From Micromonospora chersina (lineage in GTDB: Bacteria > Actinomycetota > Actinomycetes > Mycobacteriales > Micromonosporaceae): DNA of 64,000 bases. The stretch's first letter is position 1. The number at the start of each line of letters is the position of its first letter. Location: positions 2,418,001 to 2,482,000 of the forward strand of contig NZ_FMIB01000002.1 of NCBI RefSeq assembly GCF_900091475.1, in the 5' to 3' direction. The notes beneath the pieces were generated by a model. It ran no database searches, was not told the DNA's origin, and worked only from the letters and a program-made list of their open reading frames with translations. Below, piece by piece: positions 8,874-17,734 of the stretch. Position numbers and translations under genes: made by a program.

Positions 8874-10712
8874 TCATCGAGCTGCGGGGCGAAGGAGGCG
8901 GGTCCACAGCTGGCGCAGCCACCATGCGGCCACGGCGATCGCGTAGATCGCCCCGAGGATTCCGGAGGCGGGCCAGCCGACCAGCGCGGCGGTGATGACG
9001 GCGAGGGGTGCGCCGAGGATCAGCCGCAGGATGGGCTGGGAGACGACGGCCATGACGGTTCCGACACCGAGGAGCAGGCCGCCGAGGCGGCTGGCGAGGT
9101 CGATCCACAGGACCATGTGGGGCCAGCGGTCCGCGGTCAGGGAGTACTGGATGAGCATCATCCCCAGCCCGGCGGTGACCACGGAGCCGGTCGGGAACGC
9201 GAGTAGCTGCGACCAGCCGCCTTGGGGGATGCGCCACTGTCGGGCGGCGACGAGGGCCATCACCGCGGCCGCGGCGACGATCGGGGCGATCGGCAGCAGC
9301 GCCCAGCGCAGGAATCCGCCGGCGGGGTCGCCGATGTAGAGGCTGCCGACGACGGCGTACATGCCGCTGACCGCGACGCCGAGGGACGCCGATGCCAGGA
9401 TGCCCGTGCCGGTCTGGGAGCCAGGGCTCACCGCTGGGTTGGTGCGGGCGGCGATCGTGGAGGCGAGGACGGTACCGGCGCTGAGGCTGGCGATCACCGC
9501 GAACACGGCGGCCACGGCCAGTTCACCCCAGTTCAGCAGCGCCCACTTGTAGAGGTAGCTCCCGTTCCATTCGGGAGTCAGCAGGAACTGGGAGAGCAGG
9601 CCGAGCGACATGAAGCCGGGTACCGCGATCGCGGCGGCCCGTCGCAGGGGCGGCACCGGCTCCTCCGCCGGTAGCCCTGCGGCCGCTGTGGCGTCAGCGG
9701 CGCCTGCGTCGGCGGCTCCCCGGACCGCTGCCGTTGCCGGGTCCGCCACCACGGTCGGGGTGACACCGACGGTCTCGGTGAGGACCTTCTCCAGCAGGTG
9801 CATCCGGGCGACACCGCCGACGCAGTAGACACCGGCAAGGTCGTTGACCGCGATCTCGGCGGCGGCGATCGCCTCGATCGCCAGCTGAGCGACGCGCTGC
9901 AGGACAGGATGAGCGGCTTGCTCGAGGAGGTCGGTGTTGAGCACCGCGGCCTCGCCCTGGGGCAGCGGCACCGTCACCGCGACACGGTCGGCCAGCGCGT
10001 GCTTCGCGGCGCCGACGCTGGCCAGCAGGGCCCACCGCTGCCCGTCGCCACCTGCCGGGCTGGTGTCGGCGAACATGGCGGTGAGGGCTTCGTCGATCGC
10101 TGTCCCACCCGCGCCGGCGTCGGCGAGGGTAGCAAGGACCTCGAACCCGGCCGGCCCGCGCCGCAGGACGCTGACCTCGGCGCCGGCACCGACGTCGCAC
10201 ACCACGATGTACGACCCCACCGGCAGCTGGACCCCGGTCGCCAGCAAGTGTCCGGCAACGGCCACGGGGGCTTCGATCAGGCGGGGTTGGGGCAGGCCCG
10301 CCCGGTGCGCGGCGTGGCGCATCCACGTCCGCCGCCGCGGCCCCCACCCGGCCGGCACCACCAGCCGCACGTCCTCCACCACCGACCCGACGGCCCGCTG
10401 CGCCTCGGCGGCGACCCGACGTAGCGTCGCGGCAACCAGATCCAAGGTGTCGACATCCGCGCCGGCAACGGCGAGCCGCTGCTCGGGCGACCGCCGTGGG
10501 GCCGGGACGAACCGCTGCGGATCCGCAGCGGCGGCCTGCCATGCCTGGTGGCCGGTCAGCACGTCCCCGTCCCCGCCGACCAGCACCGCACTCGGCAGGG
10601 CTGGTTCACCGTCAAACATCAGCGGCAGCCAGGCGCCGTCCGGCCACGCCAGCACCGCGGCTGTGCTGGCGATACCGCAGTCGATCGCCAGCCGCGCCTC
10701 CCCCGCTCGCAT
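8874..10712 (-). CDS. Hsp70-like ATPase domain fused to a multi-pass membrane domain
   Basis: 612 residues. The first ~340 form an actin/Hsp70-type nucleotide-binding domain: phosphate loop 1 LAIDCGIAS near the start, a phosphate-2-like DVGAGAEVSVL near residue 172, and a GVARM adenosine-type motif late in the domain. The peptide-binding domain of DnaK is missing. About seven transmembrane helices fill residues 350-612 instead. It heads the probable operon with the two membrane BTAD regulators. It may sense or remodel something at the membrane for them, but that is inference. ATG start, weak ribosome site. Confidence 0.75.
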   Translation of the reverse strand: MRAGEARLAIDCGIASTAAVLAWPDGAWLPLMFDGEPALPSAVLVGGDGDVLTGHQAWQAAAADPQRFVPAPRRSPEQRLAVAGADVDTLDLVAATLRRVAAEAQRAVGSVVEDVRLVVPAGWGPRRRTWMRHAAHRAGLPQPRLIEAPVAVAGHLLATGVQLPVGSYIVVCDVGAGAEVSVLRRGPAGFEVLATLADAGAGGTAIDEALTAMFADTSPAGGDGQRWALLASVGAAKHALADRVAVTVPLPQGEAAVLNTDLLEQAAHPVLQRVAQLAIEAIAAAEIAVNDLAGVYCVGGVARMHLLEKVLTETVGVTPTVVADPATAAVRGAADAGAADATAAAGLPAEEPVPPLRRAAAIAVPGFMSLGLLSQFLLTPEWNGSYLYKWALLNWGELAVAAVFAVIASLSAGTVLASTIAARTNPAVSPGSQTGTGILASASLGVAVSGMYAVVGSLYIGDPAGGFLRWALLPIAPIVAAAAVMALVAARQWRIPQGGWSQLLAFPTGSVVTAGLGMMLIQYSLTADRWPHMVLWIDLASRLGGLLLGVGTVMAVVSQPILRLILGAPLAVITAALVGWPASGILGAIYAIAVAAWWLRQLWTRLLRPAAR

Positions 10713-11113
10713 AGACCTCAGTCAAACATGACGATCACATTCACGTCACCCACGAATTACTCACAGACACGGACACCTTGCAGCCTGATGAGCAGGGTGA
10801 CGGGACGGACGACCGCTGAGTGACTCGCGTCGGGCAAGGCAAGGGCTGACAGTATCGGCTATGGCGTGTGATTGGGCACCCGGACTTGGCCGGATCCAGA
10901 GGGCTTCACTGAGCCGAAGAAGTCCTGGCCGGGCATCGGCGGGGCTGGCTCGTCGCGCCTGTCCGCTGGCTACCACCGGACATCCCTGCCGCTGATGAAC
11001 GCCATAGGCACGCCTGTACGACTGGGGCGGGCGGGAAGGCAGCTCCCAACCACCCACCTACCGCAACGGTTCGGCACCCATCCTGGAGTCGTCTGCCCCC
11101 GCCGGAGGCAGCT
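10713..11113. other. Intergenic region upstream of Hsp70-like gene
   Basis: About 400 bases with no convincing gene; short frames lack family features. It must hold the promoter of the Hsp70-like gene, and minus-strand GTGAG, GTGGG and GTGAA elements sit close to that start at irregular 11- and 9-base spacing. Confidence 0.4.
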
Positions 11114-11950
11114 CTAACCCTGGCTGAGCGCGGTGCGGAGGCGGGCTGCGGCCTCGGGCAGAGACCAGCCGAGCGCCGTCTCGATCGGTTCCGGCCCGAG
11201 AATCTGGTCGAGGAGTTGCCAGCCGAGCCAGTACCCGCACCGTCCGGGCAACTCGCCGGGACGGTCGATCGCACCGCTGAACCATTGCCCAGACACGTCG
11301 GTACGGTCCAACTCCTGCAGCGCCCTGCTCCGCAGCCTGGCCGCCATTCCCTTGCAGCGGTCGATCCAGGCTTGGGCGTCGGTGCTGAACCAGAGGTGCC
11401 CGCTGGGTGAAACCTCGGGCAACAGCCGGGCTGTGGCGTGCACCGCGAGTCCTTCGCGGAACAGGTCGGCGTCGACGCGGTCGGCCGGCCAGTCATGCGT
11501 TGAGCGGAGCATGTGCACCAGGTGGACCAGCTCGTGGAGGGCGAGCACGATATCGAAGGGCGGCTTGGGCATCTGTTCCACCCCGATGAACAGGGTGGGT
11601 TCGCCCTGTACCGACGAGACCCAGCCGTTCGCTTGGCCCAATCCCACCATCACTACGGCGTGGATCGGGTGATCGAGGCCGAGCTGTTCGGTGAGCAGTC
11701 TCTCCGCCTCCTGGATGGCGAACCTCGCCCGCTCGGCGGCGGCGCGCAGCTCGGTTCGCCGGGCGACCAGGCCGGGTAGACGGTCCGGGGCCACTTTGGG
11801 GTCGACCCAAGATTCGACGGCCGTGAAGATCTCCGCGTGAGGCTTAACGAACTCGCGCCACCATCGGTCGGCGAGGTCGCCCCCGCGCCCCTGGCCGGCG
11901 AAGTCGTCGAAGTTGGTTACGAGGTCGAGAATGCTGGCCATGGCGTTCAT
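11114..11950 (-). CDS. Predicted zinc metalloprotease (HExxH, DUF2268-like)
   Basis: 278 residues from ATG 11950. The HELVH motif at residues 139-143 and a Glu in FREGLAVHATA about 23 residues later fit a gluzincin-type zinc site, as in the DUF2268 family of predicted Zn proteases. No signal peptide or membrane helix is seen, so it is probably cytosolic. The frame stays open upstream, but the upstream residues look non-coding and MNAMASILDL is the first natural start. The substrate is unknown. The gene stands alone on the minus strand. Confidence 0.75.
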   Translation of the reverse strand: MNAMASILDLVTNFDDFAGQGRGGDLADRWWREFVKPHAEIFTAVESWVDPKVAPDRLPGLVARRTELRAAAERARFAIQEAERLLTEQLGLDHPIHAVVMVGLGQANGWVSSVQGEPTLFIGVEQMPKPPFDIVLALHELVHLVHMLRSTHDWPADRVDADLFREGLAVHATARLLPEVSPSGHLWFSTDAQAWIDRCKGMAARLRSRALQELDRTDVSGQWFSGAIDRPGELPGRCGYWLGWQLLDQILGPEPIETALGWSLPEAAARLRTALSQG

Positions 11951-12201
11951 GATGCGGTCTTGCTGATGGCTACCGACTTTGGGCTCATACCTGCGTCCCG
12001 AGGACTTGTGGTGTCCGTCAGCGTGGCCGGCGGCCTCACCCGACTGAGAGCACCTGCTGGGTGCGACCACCGTGATCGTCGTGCGTCACCTTGTCACCGT
12101 CGGCCTCAATGCCCCACGGGCGTGTCGGGGCTGATCATCGAGGGGTAAACCAAAGGCGTGGGCGGGAAACCGCCCAGCGGGGTGAGCGAAAAGCCGGACG
12201 C

Positions 12202-12489
12202 TCACCTGACCAGAATGTAGATGATCAGTGCTGTGCCGATGAGGAGCAGGGCGAAGATCGCAAATCGAAGCGCCCGCGGCAGGCGGTTCCAGTGTCGGCG
12301 TGCTGTCCGGACGGCTTGGTCCAGCTTGTCATTGGCGGTCCGGGCCCATGCGTAGTGACGGCCCAGGAGGCGTAGTCCGATGAGCAGGGCGGGCAGGCCG
12401 GCTTCTGGCAGTGGGATGAGCAGCAGTGCTCCGGTGACGAGTAGGACGAATCCGCCACCGATGGTCAGAATGGCTCGCACAGCGAGCAC
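12202..12489 (-). CDS. Small two-helix membrane protein, PGPGW-like
   Basis: 95 residues with a hydrophobic segment around IPLPEAGLPALLIGLRLLG, resembling the PGPGW/TIGR02611 signature IPLPGPGW, and a second C-terminal helix (residues ~73-93). The middle is basic. It is related in layout to the larger chromosomal gene at 29285-29824. GTG start without a clear ribosome site. The function is unknown. Confidence 0.6.
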   Translation of the reverse strand: MLAVRAILTIGGGFVLLVTGALLLIPLPEAGLPALLIGLRLLGRHYAWARTANDKLDQAVRTARRHWNRLPRALRFAIFALLLIGTALIIYILVR

Positions 12490-12796
12490 GCTACGGCGCG
12501 GCCGCCTCCAGCGTCGGGTGGGGCGGCCCGCGCCAGCTGTGGCGAGCAGCTATCCGGGGGAAGCCGATGGTCGGCGCGCTGGGCCGGCGTCGAGCGGTGG
12601 GCGTGGGTCGCCGCGATCCTCGCCGTCGCTGGCGGCATCACCCGCGTCCTCGCGGTGCCGTCGGTGAACGCGTTCTTCCAGCAGGTGCGCCCCGCTGGCC
12701 GCCGCGCCGAAGACCGAATCGAGCCGGCGGCCGTGATCCGGCCATGGCCGGCAGCCGACGCCCTCGCCCACCAGCTGGGCGTCTAGCCCCATCCGC
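12490..12796 (+). other. Start-less open frame, possible gene remnant
   Basis: A plus-strand frame reads GVERWAWVAAILAVAGG and continues to QLGV and a TAG at 12784-12786. It has a hydrophobic helix and plausible codon use but no ATG, GTG or TTG in frame after the preceding stop at 12442. It could be a decayed gene tail. No other feature is seen before the hairpin at 12797. Confidence 0.3.
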
Positions 12797-12840
12797 AACG
12801 ACCAGCGCCTCCGCCCTGCATGGTGGAGGCGCTGGTCGTT
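12797..12840. terminator. Strong hairpin, probable terminator
   Basis: AACGACCAGCGCCTCC pairs perfectly with GGAGGCGCTGGTCGTT (16 bp) around a 12-base loop. It directly follows the remnant frame ending at 12786. Confidence 0.65.
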
Positions 12841-12911
12841 CCAGTGCACTAGGTACACACTTCACAGCGAAGGATGTCACTGCGGTATGCACCAGGCGAG
12901 GATGAGGGAAC

Positions 12912-13145
12912 ATGGCGAAGGTTCCTTGGACTGCGCGAATCAATGGCCAAGCGGAGCCGACCGGCAAGGGGCGCATCCTCATTCCGCTGAAGGTCGACGA
13001 AGACCCCGACCGGCCGCAGACCCTGGTGATTCAGGCCAGCCGGGCGGAGGCGCTGATCCGGCAGCTACAGAACGCCGTGCAGCGGGAGAAGACGTTGCAG
13101 GCCTGGGCCAAGGGGAAGGGCGGCGACGCGACCCCCGCTGTCTGA
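12912..13145 (+). CDS. Small soluble protein of unknown function
   Basis: 77 residues, beginning MAKVPWTARINGQ and rich in charged residues, with a central helix (QASRAEALIRQLQNAVQRE). No signal peptide or known motif. It is flanked by strong hairpins on both sides, so it is probably a single-gene transcript. Start ATG with GAGGGA about 6 bases upstream. Confidence 0.65.
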   Translation: MAKVPWTARINGQAEPTGKGRILIPLKVDEDPDRPQTLVIQASRAEALIRQLQNAVQREKTLQAWAKGKGGDATPAV

Positions 13146-13152
13146 CGGCAGA

Positions 13153-13185
13153 CGAACGCCCCCGCCAATAGCGCGGGGGCGTTCG
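13153..13185. terminator. Bidirectional terminator
   Basis: A 13-bp perfect stem, CGAACGCCCCCGC with its complement, around a 7-base loop. It lies between the convergent genes ending at 13145 and 13193. Confidence 0.8.
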
Positions 13186-13192
13186 CGACCTG

Positions 13193-13771
13193 TCAGCCGA
13201 TACCCGTGGGCGCAACGGTCGCCGTGACCGTCGGCTGCGGCTCGGGGGCCGAGGTCGTCGACGGCGGGGCCGACGGCGAGGGGACCGGCGACGGGGTCCG
13301 CGTCGGCGCCGGCGTCGGCGACGGGGCCGTGCTCGGCGTGGCACTGGTCGGAGCCGGGCTCGGCGCGGCGGCGGCCGGGCCGGCGCAAGCGACCGACAAC
13401 TCCATCGAGGTCGGCTCCATGGCGGGGTCCGCCACCTGGAACGCCCAAGCGGTGGGGATCCCGCCCTCCGACGCCAGCGGGTAGGACTGCCAAGGCGCAG
13501 GATTGCCCGCAGGCTGCCCGGCCGACATCCGCCAGCCCCCGGACAGGGCCACCAGGCCCGCCGGGCAGGCCACGGTGACGTCACGCAGCCCGGAGCTGCC
13601 CGGGAAGTTGACCGTCTCGACTCGGGTGTAGGCGGTGGCCGCCGCGCCCGCGTCCCGCGGCTTCGCCGCCGCCACTTCAGGCCCGTCGACGGCCGCGAGC
13701 GTGGCGCCGCCGGCTACGAGCAGGCCAGCTATGGCCAGGACGGCGAGCCGGTTTCCAGTGGGTGTCTTCAC
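13193..13771 (-). CDS. Secreted protein with Pro/Ser/Thr-rich tail
   Basis: 192 residues. An N-terminal signal peptide (LAVLAIAGLLVAGGATLAA) is followed by a domain of about 100 residues with two cysteines (VACPAG and VACAGP) that could form a disulphide, and then a low-complexity tail rich in Pro, Thr and Ser. The start is GTG 13771 with GGGAGG eight bases upstream; the frame extends further but without features. It is probably a cell-surface or secreted protein of unknown role. Confidence 0.7.
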   Translation of the reverse strand: MKTPTGNRLAVLAIAGLLVAGGATLAAVDGPEVAAAKPRDAGAAATAYTRVETVNFPGSSGLRDVTVACPAGLVALSGGWRMSAGQPAGNPAPWQSYPLASEGGIPTAWAFQVADPAMEPTSMELSVACAGPAAAAPSPAPTSATPSTAPSPTPAPTRTPSPVPSPSAPPSTTSAPEPQPTVTATVAPTGIG

Positions 13772-13935
13772 TGCGTGCCCTCCCTGGGCTACTCGGTAAA
13801 CCCCGTGGGCGCGGGGCCGTTGGCTTGTGGTCAGCCGCTTGTCTGGGGTAGCTCGTGGAGGTCGCCCTGCCGGTCGCGCAGCCAGTGCCGCCGCCGGTTT
13901 ACGGGTTAGCGGGAGTTGGTAAGCCTGTCGGCTCG

Positions 13936-14628
13936 TCACTTCGATGTAGGGACAGGGACCGTGGTGGCTGTCGGGACGGTAGGCGTGTAGGTGGCTGGCG
14001 CGACGGTTGGCGATGGGGCTGGCGCTGGGGCGTTGTGCACAACGCCCTTCCATAGCGCGGCCACACCAGCCGTCGCGCCGGCGAGGATGAGGCCGCCCAC
14101 GACTGTCACCACGATCTGAGCGAAGACACCTGTTGCGAATCCGATCTTGCTGAGGCCCGGATGATCCTCAGCCACGATCGATCGCACGCGGGCTGGAAGC
14201 GCCGCCATGGCGGCCAGCCTGCCCACGAAGGTCGGGTCAGTGGCCTCTGCCCTCTCGGCCTTCTCCTGAAGCGCGCCGATTATCAGGTCGCACGTGTTGA
14301 CCACCTGCTGGGGAGGCATGGCCTCTACATCACGGAGTGAATGGTCCCAGGATGTTATGGGGTCGATCGGCATCCCGACGTTCGGCACCACGAAGGTTCG
14401 CGAAATGCCGGACTGTATCTGTGCGCGCTTGGCTCTGCCAGCCAGTTGCGACGTCTTCTGAGACGCGGTTGCGGCCTCTGCCTTCTCTGTCTCCTTCGGC
14501 CGAAACGCCATCAGTGAGCCCGTCATGTACTCCCGGACAGGCTCCATGTGAGTCAAAACGGACTGGTACGCGTCGCGGAAGCTGGCGATGTCTTGCGCCA
14601 TCCGCCTGTAGTGCTCGCTTCGCTTCAT
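13936..14628 (-). CDS. Unknown protein with C-terminal transmembrane helix
   Basis: 230 residues. The mostly helical N-terminal part begins MKRSEHYRRMAQDIASFRDAY. One transmembrane helix (about residues 168-195) is followed by an external Pro/Thr-rich tail. The gene begins 6 bases after the stop of the upstream gene at 14635, so the two form an operon. No family is recognised. A membrane-tethered helical protein paired with a small winged-helix-like protein suggests a two-component unit, but that is speculation. Confidence 0.65.
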   Translation of the reverse strand: MKRSEHYRRMAQDIASFRDAYQSVLTHMEPVREYMTGSLMAFRPKETEKAEAATASQKTSQLAGRAKRAQIQSGISRTFVVPNVGMPIDPITSWDHSLRDVEAMPPQQVVNTCDLIIGALQEKAERAEATDPTFVGRLAAMAALPARVRSIVAEDHPGLSKIGFATGVFAQIVVTVVGGLILAGATAGVAALWKGVVHNAPAPAPSPTVAPATYTPTVPTATTVPVPTSK

Positions 14629-14634
14629 CCTTGC

Positions 14635-15084
14635 CTAGCTCGCTCCAACGCTCTTGGCCAGAGCCGTGCCCGCTACATCCACCGCGATGTCGCGCCCGGC
14701 CGACCCCAGCCAGTCTGCGGTCTTACGCAGCCATCCACGCTTCTCCGGGTCTGACTCCTGATCGGCCGCCTGCTCCATCGCTTGCACCAGTCGGTCCGCC
14801 AGAGTCTCGGAGGTAGGCCAGGTGCCAACTATCCGGCGGGCATGCCCACTGGGGTCGCGGATCAGGCACATGTCTCGTCCGTCGAAGTCGCTCGCGTCTT
14901 CATACTTGAAGAGCGGCGGGTGTTCGCCAGCGAGAGCGAACAAGGCGACCAAAGCGGTTTCCAGGTCCATGCCCACGCGCTTTGCAACATCTCGCGCGTC
15001 CATGTCCCTTGCGCCTTCGTCAGAGATCTCCACGATCGCACGCAGGACCGGGAGGTCTCGGCTCTCCCACGTGTCATTCGTCAT
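14635..15084 (-). CDS. Unknown protein with winged-helix-like N-terminus
   Basis: 149 residues from ATG 15084. The N-terminal half (LPVLRAIVEISDEGARDMDARDVAKRVGMD) looks like a small winged helix. The C-terminal part is a charged helix (DPEKRGWLRKTADWLG) followed by a hydrophobic, amphipathic tail that could touch membranes. This layout recurs in actinobacterial small proteins, but no function is known to me. First gene of the pair with 13936-14628. Confidence 0.65.
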   Translation of the reverse strand: MTNDTWESRDLPVLRAIVEISDEGARDMDARDVAKRVGMDLETALVALFALAGEHPPLFKYEDASDFDGRDMCLIRDPSGHARRIVGTWPTSETLADRLVQAMEQAADQESDPEKRGWLRKTADWLGSAGRDIAVDVAGTALAKSVGAS

Positions 15085-15216
15085 GGCCCGGACTGTAACC
15101 CAGGGGTACGACAGCGGCAGGTGCCCACTCACGGGCAGGCTCTGCGCATGCGAACCCCAGGTATCGGGGCCGTCTGCCTTCCGGTGGGCGGCGCGGCACC
15201 GTGGGTGGTGGGCGGG

Positions 15217-15945
15217 TCAGGCCCCGGTGATCGCCTTGACCACTTCTGCCGTGCTTGCGGCGGTCGAGGCAATAGCTTCCGCGCCCTGGGCGTGCTCGCT
15301 CAACTTGCCCCAGAGCCGGCCGAGCCATGAGCCAGCCTTGGCGCGCTCCTCGCTACCTGGCTTGGTGGCCCGCACCGCCGCGAACGTCAGTGCGTCCATG
15401 GCCTTTTCAACGTTGGCATACCCGCCGATGCGGACGCTGAGCAACGCTGCCTCCACGCCCCTCAGCCGGTCAACCAGAAGCTCCTTCAGGTCATCCGGAA
15501 GGTCACTGGCGACCACGTCATCGATGATCGCCCTGACGTCCTCCACGAGTTGCTTGGAGGAGTCATCCGAGATCAGGGGCTGGACGCGGCCGTTGCGCCG
15601 CAGTGCCCGCGCGCAGCTCGCAACGCTGTAGACCATTTCTCCCGTCACTTGGTCCACGAAGTGACTCATCTGGACGTTGCCGACATAGAGGAGTGCGTCA
15701 ACAACGTTGCGGATCTGGGGCAAGAAAGTCAGAAGGTGGTCCGGGTCCTCGTCTTCCGGCAGGGCACGCACTTCGGCCTCCACCTGATCGACCAGCCTCG
15801 CGAGGTCGGCTGCCTTCTGGAGTACACCAAGGCGGTCAGACACCTCGAAGATCTGCATCCAGACTTCGATGGCCGCCCTGCCGGGCTGTTGCCGCGCCTG
15901 CTCCAGCATCGCCGCCAGCCTGCTCGCGGAGTTGTCCGTCCCCAC
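15217..15945 (-). CDS. Helical protein of unknown function
   Basis: 242 residues, predicted mostly helical (EQARQQPGRAAIEVWMQIFEVSDRLG and later segments), with a C-terminal Ala-rich hydrophobic tail (AGSWLGRLWGKL then AIASTAASTAEVV). The tail resembles in style that of the small protein at 14635-15084, hinting at a shared membrane- or partner-contact mode. It lies 53 bases downstream of 15999-16715 on the same strand. No family is recognised. Confidence 0.65.
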   Translation of the reverse strand: MGTDNSASRLAAMLEQARQQPGRAAIEVWMQIFEVSDRLGVLQKAADLARLVDQVEAEVRALPEDEDPDHLLTFLPQIRNVVDALLYVGNVQMSHFVDQVTGEMVYSVASCARALRRNGRVQPLISDDSSKQLVEDVRAIIDDVVASDLPDDLKELLVDRLRGVEAALLSVRIGGYANVEKAMDALTFAAVRATKPGSEERAKAGSWLGRLWGKLSEHAQGAEAIASTAASTAEVVKAITGA

Positions 15946-15998
15946 GCCCGCACCTCTCGTTCAATCTCGCCCAGCGGAGTCTATGGCTGGCAGGCCGC

Positions 15999-16715
15999 CT
16001 ACTCCGCCTTCAGGATGTCCCCGTGCTCGTATCGGAGCTGCGTCAACAGCAGGCTCCCCAGGCCGAGCACGCCGAGGGCGTACCGCTTGGCGTCGTCCCG
16101 TGTCTGGATCCGGTGCCGGTCAACGTTGCTGAGCGCCTGGGCGAAGCCCATCCCGAGGTATCGCCAGCCCTCCCGCTCGCTCGCCTGCCGGCCAAGTCGG
16201 TAGTCGCTGGTCTCCCCGAACACCTCTAGGTAGAGGTTCTTCCCGACCAGGTTGTTGCCGTTCCGGTCCTGCGGGTTCCCCGCCCACGTCCGGACGTGGT
16301 TCTCGACGAAGATCGCGGTCTGGCTGGCGACCTTGCCCCACTCCCCGTCCTCCACCTCGGTCTTCACGTGTGCCCACAGCTCGGGGTCGTACGCGTGTTC
16401 ATCCATCGGCTCGTCCCCGCCCAAGAGACCGAGCTCCCACAGGGCCGCGTCGACGAGCTCACACGCCTTGCCGACGCCTGCTTGGCGGGCTTGATTGGAA
16501 GCGGAGGCAGGCGTACTTGCAGTGACGAGACCAAGTCGATATCTGATTTTGTCGAAACGCTGTACCAGATCGTTGTCGGCTCCAAGCGAGCGAACGAAGA
16601 TAGCTCGAACTTGGGCCTTCCAGGTTTCGAAGCCCGCAGGGCGGGCGAAGAAGGCCGCCTGAGAGGCATCCTCTTTCAGCCTGTTCAGCTCGGCGATCGC
16701 AACAGCGGGGCGCAT
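15999..16715 (-). CDS. TIGR02391-like protein (Ymh family)
   Basis: 238 residues from ATG 16715 (an alternative start lies 7 codons upstream). The C-terminal half carries a pattern typical of TIGR02391/Ymh proteins: LVGKNLYLEVFG, then a Gly-rich helix GWRYLGMGFAQALSNVDRHR and a closing helical repeat. Such proteins occur in defence and accessory regions; their activity is not established. It is probably co-transcribed with 15217-15945. The TIGR02391 assignment is from pattern only. Confidence 0.55.
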   Translation of the reverse strand: MRPAVAIAELNRLKEDASQAAFFARPAGFETWKAQVRAIFVRSLGADNDLVQRFDKIRYRLGLVTASTPASASNQARQAGVGKACELVDAALWELGLLGGDEPMDEHAYDPELWAHVKTEVEDGEWGKVASQTAIFVENHVRTWAGNPQDRNGNNLVGKNLYLEVFGETSDYRLGRQASEREGWRYLGMGFAQALSNVDRHRIQTRDDAKRYALGVLGLGSLLLTQLRYEHGDILKAE

Positions 16716-16865
16716 GGACGCGAGTCTACGGGCCACCGGCGACAGGCTCGCTTTCCTTGCTCGCTATCGGCAGGCGCGACTACCGCGCGGTCACCTAAAG
16801 TGGTCGGCCCCGTACACAGTGCAGCCACAACGGACGGGGCCTTGGCCGGGAAGGAGCCCCGGCCC

Positions 16866-17177
16866 ATGAACAACGTACCTGCGCATCCTCATTGGTGCGA
16901 CCGCCAAGAGTGCGCCGTAACCCTCGCTATGTGCGCCCACCGCCTTCCTCGCCATCACCGCCACCGGGGCGCAAAAAGGGGCACCACCGACCGGGCCGGC
17001 CTCGTGCCCCTCAGGCTCGCCGAGACTCGACGTCTCCTGGCATACCTGATCACCCGCAGGCGAACCCGCGACGAGATCAATCGATGGTCATGGTGGCGGC
17101 GCCGCCGCCAGTTCCGAGCCAAAACAAGCCACTACCAGCGAAGACAACGACTCAGGCAAGTGCGGCTGGAGTACTAG
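16866..17177 (+). CDS. Small Cys/His-containing basic protein
   Basis: 103 residues. It begins MNNVPAHPHWCDRQECAVT, a Cys/His pattern seen in small proteins of actinomycete integrative elements, and ends in a very Arg-rich tail (WWRRRRQFRA) that could bind nucleic acid. ATG start with GGAG upstream. The function is unknown. Confidence 0.6.
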   Translation: MNNVPAHPHWCDRQECAVTLAMCAHRLPRHHRHRGAKRGTTDRAGLVPLRLAETRRLLAYLITRRRTRDEINRWSWWRRRRQFRAKTSHYQRRQRLRQVRLEY

Positions 17178-17476
17178 CACATCCGGCCATGATCAGGGCG
17201 TTTTCCACAGGCGCCGAAGTCCTCCACAACGTGAAGCCGTCCGCTGGCGAACTGTGGCGGCGCCGGCGAACCTCAACAGGTCGGCGAGGTCACCCCTGAG
17301 GCTGCTGGCCACGGCAACGTGCAGGTGGAGCAGCCCCGGCAGCAGGCCACCGACATCCGGGCCCCGCAGCGTGGAGCTCACGCTGCGGGTACCCTCCGTT
17401 TCTCGGTCCACCAAAGGCGGCGGGGTGATCGGTCGAGTTCGGGCCCGCCGCTCGCCGATCACCTACCGTCGGAGAG
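17178..17476. other. Intergenic, nothing recognised
   Basis: About 300 bases between two small plus-strand genes. No conserved frame, terminator or repeat is evident. Confidence 0.4.
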
Positions 17477-17674
17477 GTGGAGGTGCTGCTGCGCGGCGGG
17501 CCGGGTGACGGCCAGGTGATGTCCGGCGGCGGGGAGACCGTCGTGTGGCAGGCCTGCTTGTACGAGATTACGCCGGAGCTCGCCCGCCGCAGCGGGCGTG
17601 ATCTTCGGGTGTATCGGCACCGCCCGGACTGCTGCGAGCCCTACGGCCGGGGCGCGGAGGACCGCTGCGAGTAA
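17477..17674 (+). CDS. Small unknown protein
   Basis: 65 residues, GTG start. It begins MEVLLRGGPGDGQVM and contains CLYEITPELARRSG and DCCEPYG. This looks like a conserved island small protein: coherent codon use and a compact beta-type start. The function is unknown. Confidence 0.5.
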   Translation: MEVLLRGGPGDGQVMSGGGETVVWQACLYEITPELARRSGRDLRVYRHRPDCCEPYGRGAEDRCE

Positions 17675-17734
17675 CCAATCGCTACGGGAGCGCGAGACAC
17701 GCTCGCCATCCGAGCCGCCCACCCGATCGAACGT

